A DNA stretch of 50,414 nucleotides from an uncultured Bacteroidales bacterium. GTDB taxonomy: Bacteria > Bacteroidota > Bacteroidia > Bacteroidales > FEN-979. Below the pieces are notes generated by a model, which saw nothing but the letters and a program-made list of their open reading frames with translations, made no database searches and was not told the DNA's origin. The stretch spans positions 1 through 50,414 of the forward strand of contig CAIQUS010000087.1 in the NCBI GenBank assembly GCA_903875045.1. Reading direction: 5' to 3'. Shown here piece after piece: positions 7,803-16,101 of this stretch. Within the stretch, counting starts at the first letter, position 1. Every line of letters starts with the position of its first letter. The translations under genes and the position numbers were made by a program.

Positions 7803-8828
7803 TTATTTATTAAGAAAACGAACCAGGTTTACCGGGCGATAGGTGGGATCGTTGTTATATCTATCGAGTACGGCAGGATGCAACTGTTCATTTGTAGCGC
7901 CTGTGTCGGGAATTTTTAAGCCGATGGGACGATGAAGGATACCTGCCAGGCTGTATAATCCGTTCATTGATTCATGCTTCAGCCCCATTGGATCGGGGTG
8001 GGTTTCAATCTTGTCAAAGCTCAGATGACAGCCTTGGGCTTTTTCCAGCATCCATTCCAGGGCAATGTCCGACAATGCAGAAACAGGATAGCCACCTCCG
8101 GTATCAGAATGCACACCTGGAAACCATACTTGTTCAAGGACCTGTTCACCGGAATTTTTTTGCTGATGCCATAAGGCAGGTTGAAAATTCTTCCGTTTCT
8201 CATCAATGGCCAGTGCATGATAAGCATGTTCAATTTTGGAAGATAATTCGGTGTCGTGAAACTCATTCCGGCCACTCACGACTCCGTGGAGAAAGAGTGG
8301 ATTTCCCAGGGCACCCACTGTATCCCAAACACCGATGAATTTTATTTTCGTTGACTCTTCAACGGCATAAGTTTTTCTGAAAAGGGTAGCTTCTTCTGAT
8401 TTCGGGTGATATGCCGGGTGCCGCGACCGGTATAGTTCGTAGGCTTTTCCTATCTTGTCTGCATATTTTATATCGAGAATTCCCGAATTTCTGATCAGGC
8501 CCGACAAACTCCGAACGGTGAAAGCCCCGCGGCTGAATCCGAAAAGGAAGAGTTCATCATCCGGCTCGTAATTGTTCATGACGAACCTGTATGCCTGCCT
8601 GATGTTTTCTGAGATGCCGGTACCTGTTGCACCATCATAGACCTTTTTCAGAAAATTTCCTTCGGCGCCGATTCCCAGGTCGTAATACAATTTTTGAACA
8701 GTTCCATCTGCCGATTTGGCGCTGAGGGCATTGGCCATTTTAACCACATTGGTTTTACAGGGCTTGCCATTGTCCAGTTTATCCGGCGTATTCCAGGTGC
8801 CGTCACAAAAGATTGCAATTCTTTTCAT
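7803..8828 (-). CDS. DUF2235 alpha/beta-hydrolase (Tle1-like phospholipase family)
   Basis: 341 residues, no signal peptide. The N-terminus RIAIFCDGTWN, the nucleophile elbow GFSRGAF near residue 100 (G-x-S-x-G) and the later WFPGVHSDTGGGY segment are hallmarks of DUF2235. This family includes type VI secretion phospholipase effectors of the Tle1 type, and also stand-alone proteins of unknown substrate. No VgrG, PAAR or other T6SS gene is visible. The gene starts 10 bp after the hipA remnant, so it is probably co-transcribed with hipB and hipA'. The length is slightly below typical Tle1, which carries extra membrane-anchoring regions. Confidence 0.85.
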   Translation of the reverse strand: MKRIAIFCDGTWNTPDKLDNGKPCKTNVVKMANALSAKSADGTVQKLYYDLGIGAEGNFLKKVYDGATGTGISENIRQAYRFVMNNYEPDDELFLFGFSRGAFTVRSLSGLIRNSGILDIKYADKIGKAYELYRSRHPAYHPKSEEATLFRKTYAVEESTKIKFIGVWDTVGALGNPLFLHGVVSGRNEFHDTELSSKIEHAYHALAIDEKRKNFQPALWHQQKNSGEQVLEQVWFPGVHSDTGGGYPVSALSDIALEWMLEKAQGCHLSFDKIETHPDPMGLKHESMNGLYSLAGILHRPIGLKIPDTGATNEQLHPAVLDRYNNDPTYRPVNLVRFLNK

Positions 8829-8838
8829 GGGTTAATTT

Positions 8839-9318
8839 TTAAATGGTTGAAAGGTTAATGATTGTTTTGCTGATGGCATCCCTGAGTGCAGAATTCACGT
8901 TGGTTTCCTCTGCGTATTCCGGCCAGTTGTTCACCACTTCGTTTATCCGTGTAACAATATTGGCAGCTTTTTTTATATTCATTTGACTGGCAACAGAGAG
9001 TAAATCATCACTGGTGATGTTTTGTCTTTTTCCATTGATACTCAGCGACTGTTGGTTCACCCAAGTACTTCCAGGGCGGAATGAATGGCAAACATCAAAT
9101 GCCGGTGAAAGGCTCCCTCTGAAAGCCTTGCTTTCTCTATGCCCGGCAAAAGTGAATGTTCGTCCTCTTGCTTCTGCCAAGGGCATTTGGAGGGGTGCAA
9201 GATCCCAGTGATTTTTCAGGAATGAAGGCTCAAATTCGAATGTTCCCAACCGTGTTGAGGCATCCCACGCGACGGCTCCTGCACGGTGGTTCCAGATGTT
9301 CACATAGGCTGTTTCCAT
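8839..9318 (-). CDS. hipA: HipA with in-frame deletion of the kinase core
   Basis: 159 residues from the ATG at 9318, against roughly 400-440 for HipA. Residues 1-65 match the HipA N-terminal domain (AYVNIWNHRAGAVAWD, LGTFEFEPSFL, PLQMPL). They then jump at about residues 66-70 (KAFRG|SLSPAFD) to the HipA C-terminal region (SPAFDVCHSFRPGSTWVNQQ, SINGKRQNITSDDLL). The missing middle would hold the ATP-binding loop, the catalytic Asp and the metal site, so kinase activity is not expected. The reading frame is intact, there are 2 bp between the hipB stop and this ATG, and the DUF2235 gene follows after 10 bp. It may be a decaying toxin or a retained scaffold. Confidence 0.8.
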   Translation of the reverse strand: METAYVNIWNHRAGAVAWDASTRLGTFEFEPSFLKNHWDLAPLQMPLAEARGRTFTFAGHRESKAFRGSLSPAFDVCHSFRPGSTWVNQQSLSINGKRQNITSDDLLSVASQMNIKKAANIVTRINEVVNNWPEYAEETNVNSALRDAISKTIINLSTI

Positions 9319-9320
9319 GA

Positions 9321-9677
9321 TCACCAATCTGATTCGGTGTTCGGTTTCTTTTCACCACGGGAGTTGTGCTGCGCCCGGATCCTCTTTGTTTGCTCGAGCT
9401 TGGCTAACTGCAGTGGACTGATTTGCTGCTTAACCTGAAATTCCTGGAGCAGATTCAGGAGTTTTAAAGCACGGAGAAGCTGAATAAATACCATTAAGCT
9501 GGTATTCTGCCCTCTTTCCAATAAACTCAGGGTTGAACGAACGATGCCCGCCTCTTTAGCAAGCTGGCTTTGTGTCTTGTTTTGCTGCAGGCGGTGATGT
9601 TTAATGAAAGAGCCAATGGTTTCCATCAAGGCAGTATCACTTGCAGCCATACTAAAAATGTTTGATATTTCAGTCAT
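9321..9677 (-). CDS. hipB: HipB-like antitoxin, XRE-family HTH regulator
   Basis: 118 residues with a helix-turn-helix at about 23-75 (IGSFIKHHRLQQNKTQSQLA ... RSTLSLLERGQNTSL), the family's usual fold. It ends in a basic, polar tail. HipB proteins bind operators upstream of their own operon and neutralise HipA. The partner toxin directly downstream has lost its kinase core, so the antitoxin role may be lost while autoregulation remains. A repeated motif lies around the start codon. Confidence 0.85.
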   Translation of the reverse strand: MTEISNIFSMAASDTALMETIGSFIKHHRLQQNKTQSQLAKEAGIVRSTLSLLERGQNTSLMVFIQLLRALKLLNLLQEFQVKQQISPLQLAKLEQTKRIRAQHNSRGEKKPNTESDW

Positions 9678-9723
9678 TATACTTGATGTTGGTGTTTAAT
9701 GTCTGATATTTCATACAAAAATA
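9663..9723 (-). promoter_or_regulatory. Putative hipB promoter box and direct-repeat operator
   Basis: A TATTTTTG box (minus strand, 9716-9723) matches the Bacteroidetes -7 consensus TAnnTTTG and lies 38 bp before the hipB ATG. No -33 TTG at the expected distance was found. TGATATTTCA occurs twice, at 9663-9672 and 9704-9713, 41 bp apart (about four helical turns). The copies flank the probable transcription start and could be HipB sites. Confidence 0.4.
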
Positions 9724-9765
9724 AGAAACTTTAACGGATCATAAAAATATTTTCAAGGAAAGGAG

Positions 9766-11451
9766 TCATTCAGCCGTCACAACAATCTTTTCTTCGGTTA
9801 AAACCACCTCTCCGGTCGGGGTGATCCCCCTGAGTAGAATGGAATACCTGCCCGGCGTGTCAGGGGTTGTAAATGAAATACCGGCAGTACCATTGTCATC
9901 TGTGTGAACAGCCGGGTTCCAGTAAACGGTGTTGCGTGAATCAGGGAGATGGGCGGATGCAGGAACCAATGGGATATTTTCAGTACACTCTTCAAGAAAC
10001 TGGTAATGGACAAAGGTACCTGAGGAGGGAAGATCGATGCCTGCAAAGTCGTTTTTTTTCGAGACAAAGCAGATGATGCCCCCGTAGGTATTGTTCCCTT
10101 TGACATAAAGTGAGTTAATCAGTTCAATCCGTTCAATTTCACGGGGCGACATCCCAAGGATCTTTTCAATATCATTAACGGCAACCCAATCGACCAGCAG
10201 AAGCGGATCATACAGGAGCATTTCATCCTGATCGGTGTAAAACCTGAACTGTTTTTTTCCGTTTACTTTTCTTAATTTTCCCAATCCCGGCAATTCTGTG
10301 AAATACTCCCCGATGGAGGGCAGGTCAATGTATTTATCCATCACCAGTATTTCCGATGGCTTTCCGTAGAAAGAGATTTTATGTTCTTCCGCCAGGGAGT
10401 CGGCAGAGAGGGAATCCGCCCTGAACAGGGAAGTAATCCTGAAATTAACCGCCAGCTTATATGCAATCTTCATCTCTACCTCACTCAGGGCGAATACCGG
10501 CGAAGAAAGAGATACCGGCCTGGAGCAGAAATCATTGTCGATAAGTATTTCGGGTTTGACATCGGGCAGGTCATCAGCACAAAGGAAGATATCCAGACTG
10601 CTGTGATAATCCGGTAAGGCAAAAAAGAATCTTCCGGCGGAATCGGTGAGGACCACCATAATGTCTTTGTCACCGATGATGGAAAGATTGATTTTGGCAT
10701 TGGCGACAGGTTTCCCGGACTCTTTTCCAATTAACTTTCCTGACAGTGAGATACCCCTCGTTTCGGGAAAGTACAGGCTGTTATTTGCATCGTCGGGAGG
10801 GTGCTTAACCGGAAAAAAGGAATCCTGGAAAGAGGATTCAGGGATTACAGAAAGGCATAACCCGGAGGGTGAACTTTTTCCGGTATCCCCATTTACAATT
10901 AAACGGATCTCCTCCCTGGGAGCGAATGTTTTTTTGCCGGATTTGATCATCATGGACAAATTCCCTGCAAATACGTTCCTTTTATTTGTTGCAAAACCTG
11001 CGGTGTCAAAAACATCTTTACCTGAAAGCACCTCCGTTTTCAAGGGATTGATGATCTTCAGCATGATGAATTTATATTCATCTGTGCCGGCATTTCTCAT
11101 AAAACGGGTGTAAAGCTTCAGGTAATAAATACCGGAAATGGTCTCTTCCGGAATCTTGAAACAACCCTGGCCTGAAGAATTTTGCAGAAGATATTTCGCC
11201 CCGGCAATTTTATTCCCGTCAGGGGTGATCAACTCACAATACAAAACCCGGCTGAAATTTATTGAGTTGTGATCCTTCCCGGAAAAAATCAAGGCGGAGA
11301 AGTGGACTTTTTCTCCCGAAATGTACAATGTCCTGTCGGTGAATACCTGTATCCGTTCCCCGGCAGCATCGACGAAAAGATTTTGCGATTTCAGTCCCGG
11401 AAGGACCAATATCAGCAGGAACATCACAAGATATAATGATCGTCTTTTCAT
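9766..11451 (-). CDS. Exported macroglobulin-like (MG2) repeat protein
   Basis: 561 residues with a signal peptide (KRRSLYLVMFLLILVLPGL). An MG2-like strand pattern (FTDRTLYISGEKVHFSAL, about 36-54) is followed by a regulatory beta-sandwich (SGKLIGKESGKPVANAKINL, about 245-295) and a second macroglobulin-like segment near the C-terminus (DDNGTAGISFTTPDTPGRY). There is no thioester motif and no T9SS sorting domain. Similar proteins accompany TonB receptor/DUF4249 loci in Bacteroidetes; their function is not established. It begins 1 bp after the DUF4249 stop, so the genes are coupled. A TonB-plug-like segment (YIDLPSIGEYFTELPGLGK ... VNDIEKILGMSPREIERIE) lies at about 380-445. Confidence 0.7.
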   Translation of the reverse strand: MKRRSLYLVMFLLILVLPGLKSQNLFVDAAGERIQVFTDRTLYISGEKVHFSALIFSGKDHNSINFSRVLYCELITPDGNKIAGAKYLLQNSSGQGCFKIPEETISGIYYLKLYTRFMRNAGTDEYKFIMLKIINPLKTEVLSGKDVFDTAGFATNKRNVFAGNLSMMIKSGKKTFAPREEIRLIVNGDTGKSSPSGLCLSVIPESSFQDSFFPVKHPPDDANNSLYFPETRGISLSGKLIGKESGKPVANAKINLSIIGDKDIMVVLTDSAGRFFFALPDYHSSLDIFLCADDLPDVKPEILIDNDFCSRPVSLSSPVFALSEVEMKIAYKLAVNFRITSLFRADSLSADSLAEEHKISFYGKPSEILVMDKYIDLPSIGEYFTELPGLGKLRKVNGKKQFRFYTDQDEMLLYDPLLLVDWVAVNDIEKILGMSPREIERIELINSLYVKGNNTYGGIICFVSKKNDFAGIDLPSSGTFVHYQFLEECTENIPLVPASAHLPDSRNTVYWNPAVHTDDNGTAGISFTTPDTPGRYSILLRGITPTGEVVLTEEKIVVTAE

Positions 11452-11452
11452 C

Positions 11453-12604
11453 TTAATTGGGCCAAAAATCGGGTTTTACAATTGTTCCGCCAAGTTTACG
11501 GCAGTCGACACATTCACGGGTCAGTACTTTCACCACCCCGGCATTAAAATAAAAATAGATGGGATATTCCCACGTAAAAAACTCTTTCCAGCCAAAGCGG
11601 CCAAGCCCCTCTTCGTAGCAGGAAGTGGGTATTACGTGGCTTACTCCTTCAATATCCCTGTAAAAATATCTTCGGGTCGACTCAGATGCTGCATAAAAAA
11701 AACCAAGAACGCTTTTTTCGGGGTTTGTCATGTTCAGCATGTTGCCTTTAATGGCAAGGGGTTGTTTTTCATACAGGCCGCCCTGTTCATTGCTGTTGAT
11801 GCGTAACTGCTCCCAGTAATTATACGCCTGTTCACTCAGGGCAAGCTGACGGACCAGCATGCTGTACAGGATCCCCAAACGTGTGCCGTTTATATCAAAA
11901 GAGTGTAAAGGAAATTGTTTGTAAACGTTCTGAGTAAGGCTTTTTGTGGAGACAGTATAAACATTCTTCACCATTTCGGTGGCCCAGCAAACCATATTGG
12001 AGGAATCAGGGGGGATGATTTCGCGGATGGTGCCATCATAATAAAAATGGGCAGGCTGGGCGGCATGGTACTCCCAGGTTTCAATGATATCCCATTTGTA
12101 ATACTGACTATAGTTCCCGACAGCATTCAGGTCAATGTAAAACTGTATGACCTTCATTTGTTTTGTTGAATTATTTACAGGAACATCATTGAGGGAATAA
12201 TATACTGAATCCTGCGGGGGGCCATCAGGCATTTTATCGAATCCCGATGCCAGTTCTTCTCCGCCGGGCGTGGTAACCTTCACCTGGTATGAGGTGCCTG
12301 GTATCAGGTCTTCGTGAACCATCCATACCTGGTATTTCCCCGGCGCTGATTCCTGCAGCGGAAATTCATTTCCTTTATCATTTAAAATTTTAACCTGGCA
12401 GCCCTCAACCGGAATATACCTGGGTGACCCCACAGGTGAAGACATGGAAACGTCGACCACCTGCCAACCTTCCAGACTGGTTACCTGCCCGGAAACCACA
12501 TACTTGTTTTCCGAATTGGTATCAATAACCGGATTATATGGTTTGATGCAGGCGAACAGCAGCAGCATGGTGAATATGGCAGAGATATTTTTAATCCGAC
12601 GCAT
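11453..12604 (-). CDS. DUF4249 lipoprotein
   Basis: 383 residues from the ATG at 12604, which gives a lipoprotein signal (FTMLLLFAC with Cys as the +1 residue, then IKPYNP). The sequence matches DUF4249: an N-terminal beta-sandwich (KYVVSGQVTSLEGWQVVDVS) and a C-terminal part with two Cys (ECVDC). Family members are outer-membrane-associated lipoproteins encoded next to TonB-dependent receptors and are thought to be their partners. The start overlaps the receptor gene's end by 14 bp, supporting coupled expression. The substrate is unknown. Confidence 0.85.
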   Translation of the reverse strand: MRRIKNISAIFTMLLLFACIKPYNPVIDTNSENKYVVSGQVTSLEGWQVVDVSMSSPVGSPRYIPVEGCQVKILNDKGNEFPLQESAPGKYQVWMVHEDLIPGTSYQVKVTTPGGEELASGFDKMPDGPPQDSVYYSLNDVPVNNSTKQMKVIQFYIDLNAVGNYSQYYKWDIIETWEYHAAQPAHFYYDGTIREIIPPDSSNMVCWATEMVKNVYTVSTKSLTQNVYKQFPLHSFDINGTRLGILYSMLVRQLALSEQAYNYWEQLRINSNEQGGLYEKQPLAIKGNMLNMTNPEKSVLGFFYAASESTRRYFYRDIEGVSHVIPTSCYEEGLGRFGWKEFFTWEYPIYFYFNAGVVKVLTRECVDCRKLGGTIVKPDFWPN

Positions 12605-15362
12605 AATTCCCGAGTTTAAACATCCATGTGACCGTGAAAACAGGTACACCAATGACTGAATATTGGTAACTTTTAATTTTTCCATCTTCCAGTTTGAAGT
12701 AAACCGAATATGGATTATCCCGCCCGGTTACATTGTATAGGTTGAATATAAATGAATTATGAAGAAATTTGTTTCTTTTAAGGCTTCCCTCAATGGTTAG
12801 GGAGAGGTCGAGTCTGAAATAGTCAGGGATGCGGTATTCGTTGCGGTTCGAATAATCCACATAAGGTGTGCCGTTGACATAGTAGAAAGAGGTAGGGTAG
12901 GTTACCGGTCGTCCGGTTTGATAGGTTATGACACCCGAGGCCGTCACCCTTCGGCTGAAATGGTAAATGATGACTGTGTTCAGCACATGCGGGATGTCGT
13001 AGTTTGCGGGATAGGCCAGTCCGTTGTTGATCCGTTCCCATGGCTGATCACCATTCACTTTGATAATGGAGCGCGAAAAGGTGTAAGAGAGCCATCCTTC
13101 CAGTTTCTGGCCGTTGTGGCGGAGCAGAAACTCTAAACCGTAAGCATCCTGTTTACCGGGTAAAACAGTGGTTTCCACCAGCGGATTGCTGATAAAATCT
13201 GCACCGTCAACGAATTCAGGATAGTTGGCTGTCCGCTTGTAATAGAATTCCAATGAAGTTTCCCATCCCGACAGTGGAAAGGTTCGGAAAACACCGGCCG
13301 AAACCTGGTTGCTCCTGGCCGGCGGAATATGGTAATCGGCCAGTTTCCACTGGGAATTTGGTGCCAGGGCAATGGTATTATTCAATACAAAAAGGTTCTG
13401 GTGCATCTGGTTGTAAGCGACTTTTACCGTTCCGTTTGCATCGGTGCGCATGATCAGCGCGACCCGAAGATCCGGCTCGAAGTACCATTTGATTGGCTGT
13501 AAGTTGCCAAAATGCAGTGTGTCGTTGATGTAACGCGGGTCTTTCGGGGCTCCGGGGTAATAGGTGTAAACGGTTCTGGGCCCGATCGGGTTGAAGAGTG
13601 TAAGACGGAGACCGGCGGAGATGTTCATCCAGGGAAGAACATCGTAAGAATCGGAAAGATAGAGTGCATTTTCGATACCCTTGTCGTTGCCAAGTTCAAC
13701 AGGCAGTCTTACCGATTTTTCACCATAAGGCTTAACGGTTCCCCGCTCCAGGTTGTAAAAAGTAATGCCGGCACCATATTGCAGCGTGTTTTTGGTGGTT
13801 AAATTGTGGGTAAAGTCGGCATTGACACGGTAATCGCCAATACGATATGCATGTTCGTATGCCAGGGGCGGTTCCTGCTGATCGACGGTTTTAAAGGCAT
13901 ATTGAGAACCGGTAATGGAGAAGTCGGCCCGCAGGGAAGGGCTGAAATTGTAGTTGAAATTCACCGAAGCGCCATTGTTGGAGTACTGGTAGGAGTTGAT
14001 ACTGGCGAGATTGAACTTATCCTGGCTATGGTAAACAAAAAGGGATAGTTTACTTTTACGGAAATCGTAGTTCCAGGAGGCTGTCAAATCGCTGAAACCG
14101 GCTTTGCTGGCATGGATCACAGGGTCATCGATGTTGCGCAGAACCCAGTCGGAATAGAGATAGCGGCCACTGAGAAGGAACGAACTGGTGTCTTTTTTTA
14201 AAGGGCCTTCGATTGAAAGATTGGCGGCTACCGGGCTCACTCCCCCACGGGCAGTGAAGCGTTTGCGGTTCCCCTGCCTTCCGATGATGTTGAATACCGA
14301 GCTGAGCTGACCGCCATACTGGGCCGGAATGTGACCCTTGTAGATGGAAAAATCTTTGATGATATCGGCATTGAACGCCGGAAAGAAGCCAAAAAGATGG
14401 GAAGTGTTATAAATAGGAATCCTGTTAATATAGAAAGCATTTTGATCGTAGTTGCCACCTCTGACATTGAGCCCGGCCGAACCTTCACCTACCGTGACAA
14501 TACCCGGTAACATTTCCGCAACTTTCAGAATATCACGCTCACCCATCATCATCGGGATCTCTTTGATCGCTTTGGCGGATATTTTTTCCAACCCGGGATC
14601 TTTGAACCGGAAATTCATCTGCTGGTCGCCAAACACCACCACCTCTTTCATCTGTATGGCCAATTTTTTCAGCTCTATGCTGAACTCCCCATCCGAAAGA
14701 ACATCGAGAAAATATTTCCTGGTCTCCAGTCCCATGAAGGCAAAAATGGCGGTATACCGGCCGGGTTTAAGCACCATGCTCAAAACGCCATTATGGTCGG
14801 CAGCTGTACCGGCTTTGATCTGTACCAGGTACATCGTAGCGCCAATGAGTACCTCACCGGTTTGCTGGTCGGTGATCCTGCCGCGTATGGTAACCATGGA
14901 GCCGCTCTTCGAAAGACCTTTTTTACCAACACGTAACGTTTGCACCGCATCAGTCTTTCTCCCCGTGATATAGCGCTCTTCACTCTGCGTGAGTGCCCTT
15001 GTACCAGGGGTCGCGCTGTCGGGTTGCAACGGTTGTATTTCAAACAGGGGCAATCCTGACGGAAGCTTTTCACCCGGCAGGACGACCAGGTTGTCATTCC
15101 AGACGGATACTTTGAGTCCTGTGCCGTCCAGGGCTTTTTCGGTCGCAGCGGTTACCGCGATATTGTCAGCATAAAGATTCACCTTCAACCCTTTTACCAA
15201 AGATGCATTAAAATAGATCTTCACCCCGGATTCACGGTAGATATAATCGCAGTATTCTGTGAATGGTAAAGCGTTGAAATGGCATGACACAATGGTGTCC
15301 GGACCTTTACCCTCTGAGGGAAGGCTGAAAAACAGCAGGTGAAAAAACAGCAGCAATTTCAT
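12591..15362 (-). CDS. TonB-dependent outer-membrane receptor with STN and carboxypeptidase-like domains
   Basis: About 923 residues from ATG 15362, which gives the signal peptide MKLLLFFHLLFFSLPSEG. An in-frame start 21 bp upstream would overlap the preceding gene. Domain order: STN/FecA-like (about 25-95, FNALPFTEYCDYIYRESGVK); carboxypeptidase-D regulatory-like (about 160-250, RGRITDQQTGEVLIGATMYL); plug (about 265-385, EMLPGIVTVGEGSAGLNVRG and SVFNIIGRQG); and a long barrel ending in an aromatic strand (TVTWMFKLGNYASD). STN domains usually signal to an anti-sigma factor, but none is present here. The ligand is unknown; with DUF4249 and the MG2-like protein it forms an uptake or envelope module. 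Confidence 0.88.
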   Translation of the reverse strand: MKLLLFFHLLFFSLPSEGKGPDTIVSCHFNALPFTEYCDYIYRESGVKIYFNASLVKGLKVNLYADNIAVTAATEKALDGTGLKVSVWNDNLVVLPGEKLPSGLPLFEIQPLQPDSATPGTRALTQSEERYITGRKTDAVQTLRVGKKGLSKSGSMVTIRGRITDQQTGEVLIGATMYLVQIKAGTAADHNGVLSMVLKPGRYTAIFAFMGLETRKYFLDVLSDGEFSIELKKLAIQMKEVVVFGDQQMNFRFKDPGLEKISAKAIKEIPMMMGERDILKVAEMLPGIVTVGEGSAGLNVRGGNYDQNAFYINRIPIYNTSHLFGFFPAFNADIIKDFSIYKGHIPAQYGGQLSSVFNIIGRQGNRKRFTARGGVSPVAANLSIEGPLKKDTSSFLLSGRYLYSDWVLRNIDDPVIHASKAGFSDLTASWNYDFRKSKLSLFVYHSQDKFNLASINSYQYSNNGASVNFNYNFSPSLRADFSITGSQYAFKTVDQQEPPLAYEHAYRIGDYRVNADFTHNLTTKNTLQYGAGITFYNLERGTVKPYGEKSVRLPVELGNDKGIENALYLSDSYDVLPWMNISAGLRLTLFNPIGPRTVYTYYPGAPKDPRYINDTLHFGNLQPIKWYFEPDLRVALIMRTDANGTVKVAYNQMHQNLFVLNNTIALAPNSQWKLADYHIPPARSNQVSAGVFRTFPLSGWETSLEFYYKRTANYPEFVDGADFISNPLVETTVLPGKQDAYGLEFLLRHNGQKLEGWLSYTFSRSIIKVNGDQPWERINNGLAYPANYDIPHVLNTVIIYHFSRRVTASGVITYQTGRPVTYPTSFYYVNGTPYVDYSNRNEYRIPDYFRLDLSLTIEGSLKRNKFLHNSFIFNLYNVTGRDNPYSVYFKLEDGKIKSYQYSVIGVPVFTVTWMFKLGNYASD

Positions 15363-15366
15363 TGTG

Positions 15367-16059
15367 TTACTTGAGGTTGCCAATAAAGGTAATCATTTCA
15401 GCGATTGCCTGGTCGGAAGCTTTTCTTATTTTTATTTTATTCTTGCGCAGGTAACTTTTTATCTCCGGCCTGTGCGCCGCATCGAAAAGTTTAATCAGGC
15501 TTCGTTTCGACGTGAACGGTTTGAGCTGCCCATTTGTAAACACATAAGAATCCCTTACGGCGCGGGTAAAGGTCAGACTAAAAGATCCGACAGAACCATC
15601 CACATCCAGGTTTTTTCGCCAGAAATAAAGTATCCGCACCGGGCCTGCACCCAGCACCTGAAAGAAACGTGGCTCTTTTTCAAGGTCGAGAAACTCAAAA
15701 TTCATGGATCCCAGACTGAAGCCGGTGAGCCAGGCTTTGGACACTTCGATGGTATTCCGTAGGATTGTTTCAGATTTAAATTGCAGTAAAAGCTGCTGGT
15801 TGAAAATGTCATAATTCAGGTAAACGTCCTGGTAACATTTCCCGTTCAGGGTTATACTTCCATTACTGAAAGTCTGTGAAAGTAGGTATTGATGTCCCTT
15901 GGCCCCGGCGGGAGGAAAATAGGTGTATTTTTTTCCATTGCAAAGTGTTTGATCCAGGCCATAAACCCGGTCTAAAACCTTGGCCGCATCCTGTGATCTG
16001 AGTGTTCCCGAATAAGAAATAAGAAGAAAAAACAGTAAAGACCAGGTCAAACTTTTCAT
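15367..16059 (-). CDS. Conserved periplasmic protein upstream of the TonB receptor
   Basis: 230 residues with a signal peptide (MKSLTWSLLFFLLISYSGTLRSQ). I do not recognise a named domain. The mature part is rich in beta-strand-like segments with aromatic residues. The C-terminal 60 residues are basic and helical (SLIKLFDAAHRPEIKSYLRKNKIKIRK). It ends 4 bp before the receptor's start, so it belongs to the same transcription unit and may serve the same transport or sensing process. Confidence 0.6.
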   Translation of the reverse strand: MKSLTWSLLFFLLISYSGTLRSQDAAKVLDRVYGLDQTLCNGKKYTYFPPAGAKGHQYLLSQTFSNGSITLNGKCYQDVYLNYDIFNQQLLLQFKSETILRNTIEVSKAWLTGFSLGSMNFEFLDLEKEPRFFQVLGAGPVRILYFWRKNLDVDGSVGSFSLTFTRAVRDSYVFTNGQLKPFTSKRSLIKLFDAAHRPEIKSYLRKNKIKIRKASDQAIAEMITFIGNLK

Positions 16060-16101
16060 CCGGAAGGTTTACACTTATATAAAAACATGATTCTGAATAT
16101 A

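Noticed and set aside
7803-8828. Type VI secretion effector locus
   Set aside because: DUF2235 fits, but no T6SS structural or immunity-type gene is present.
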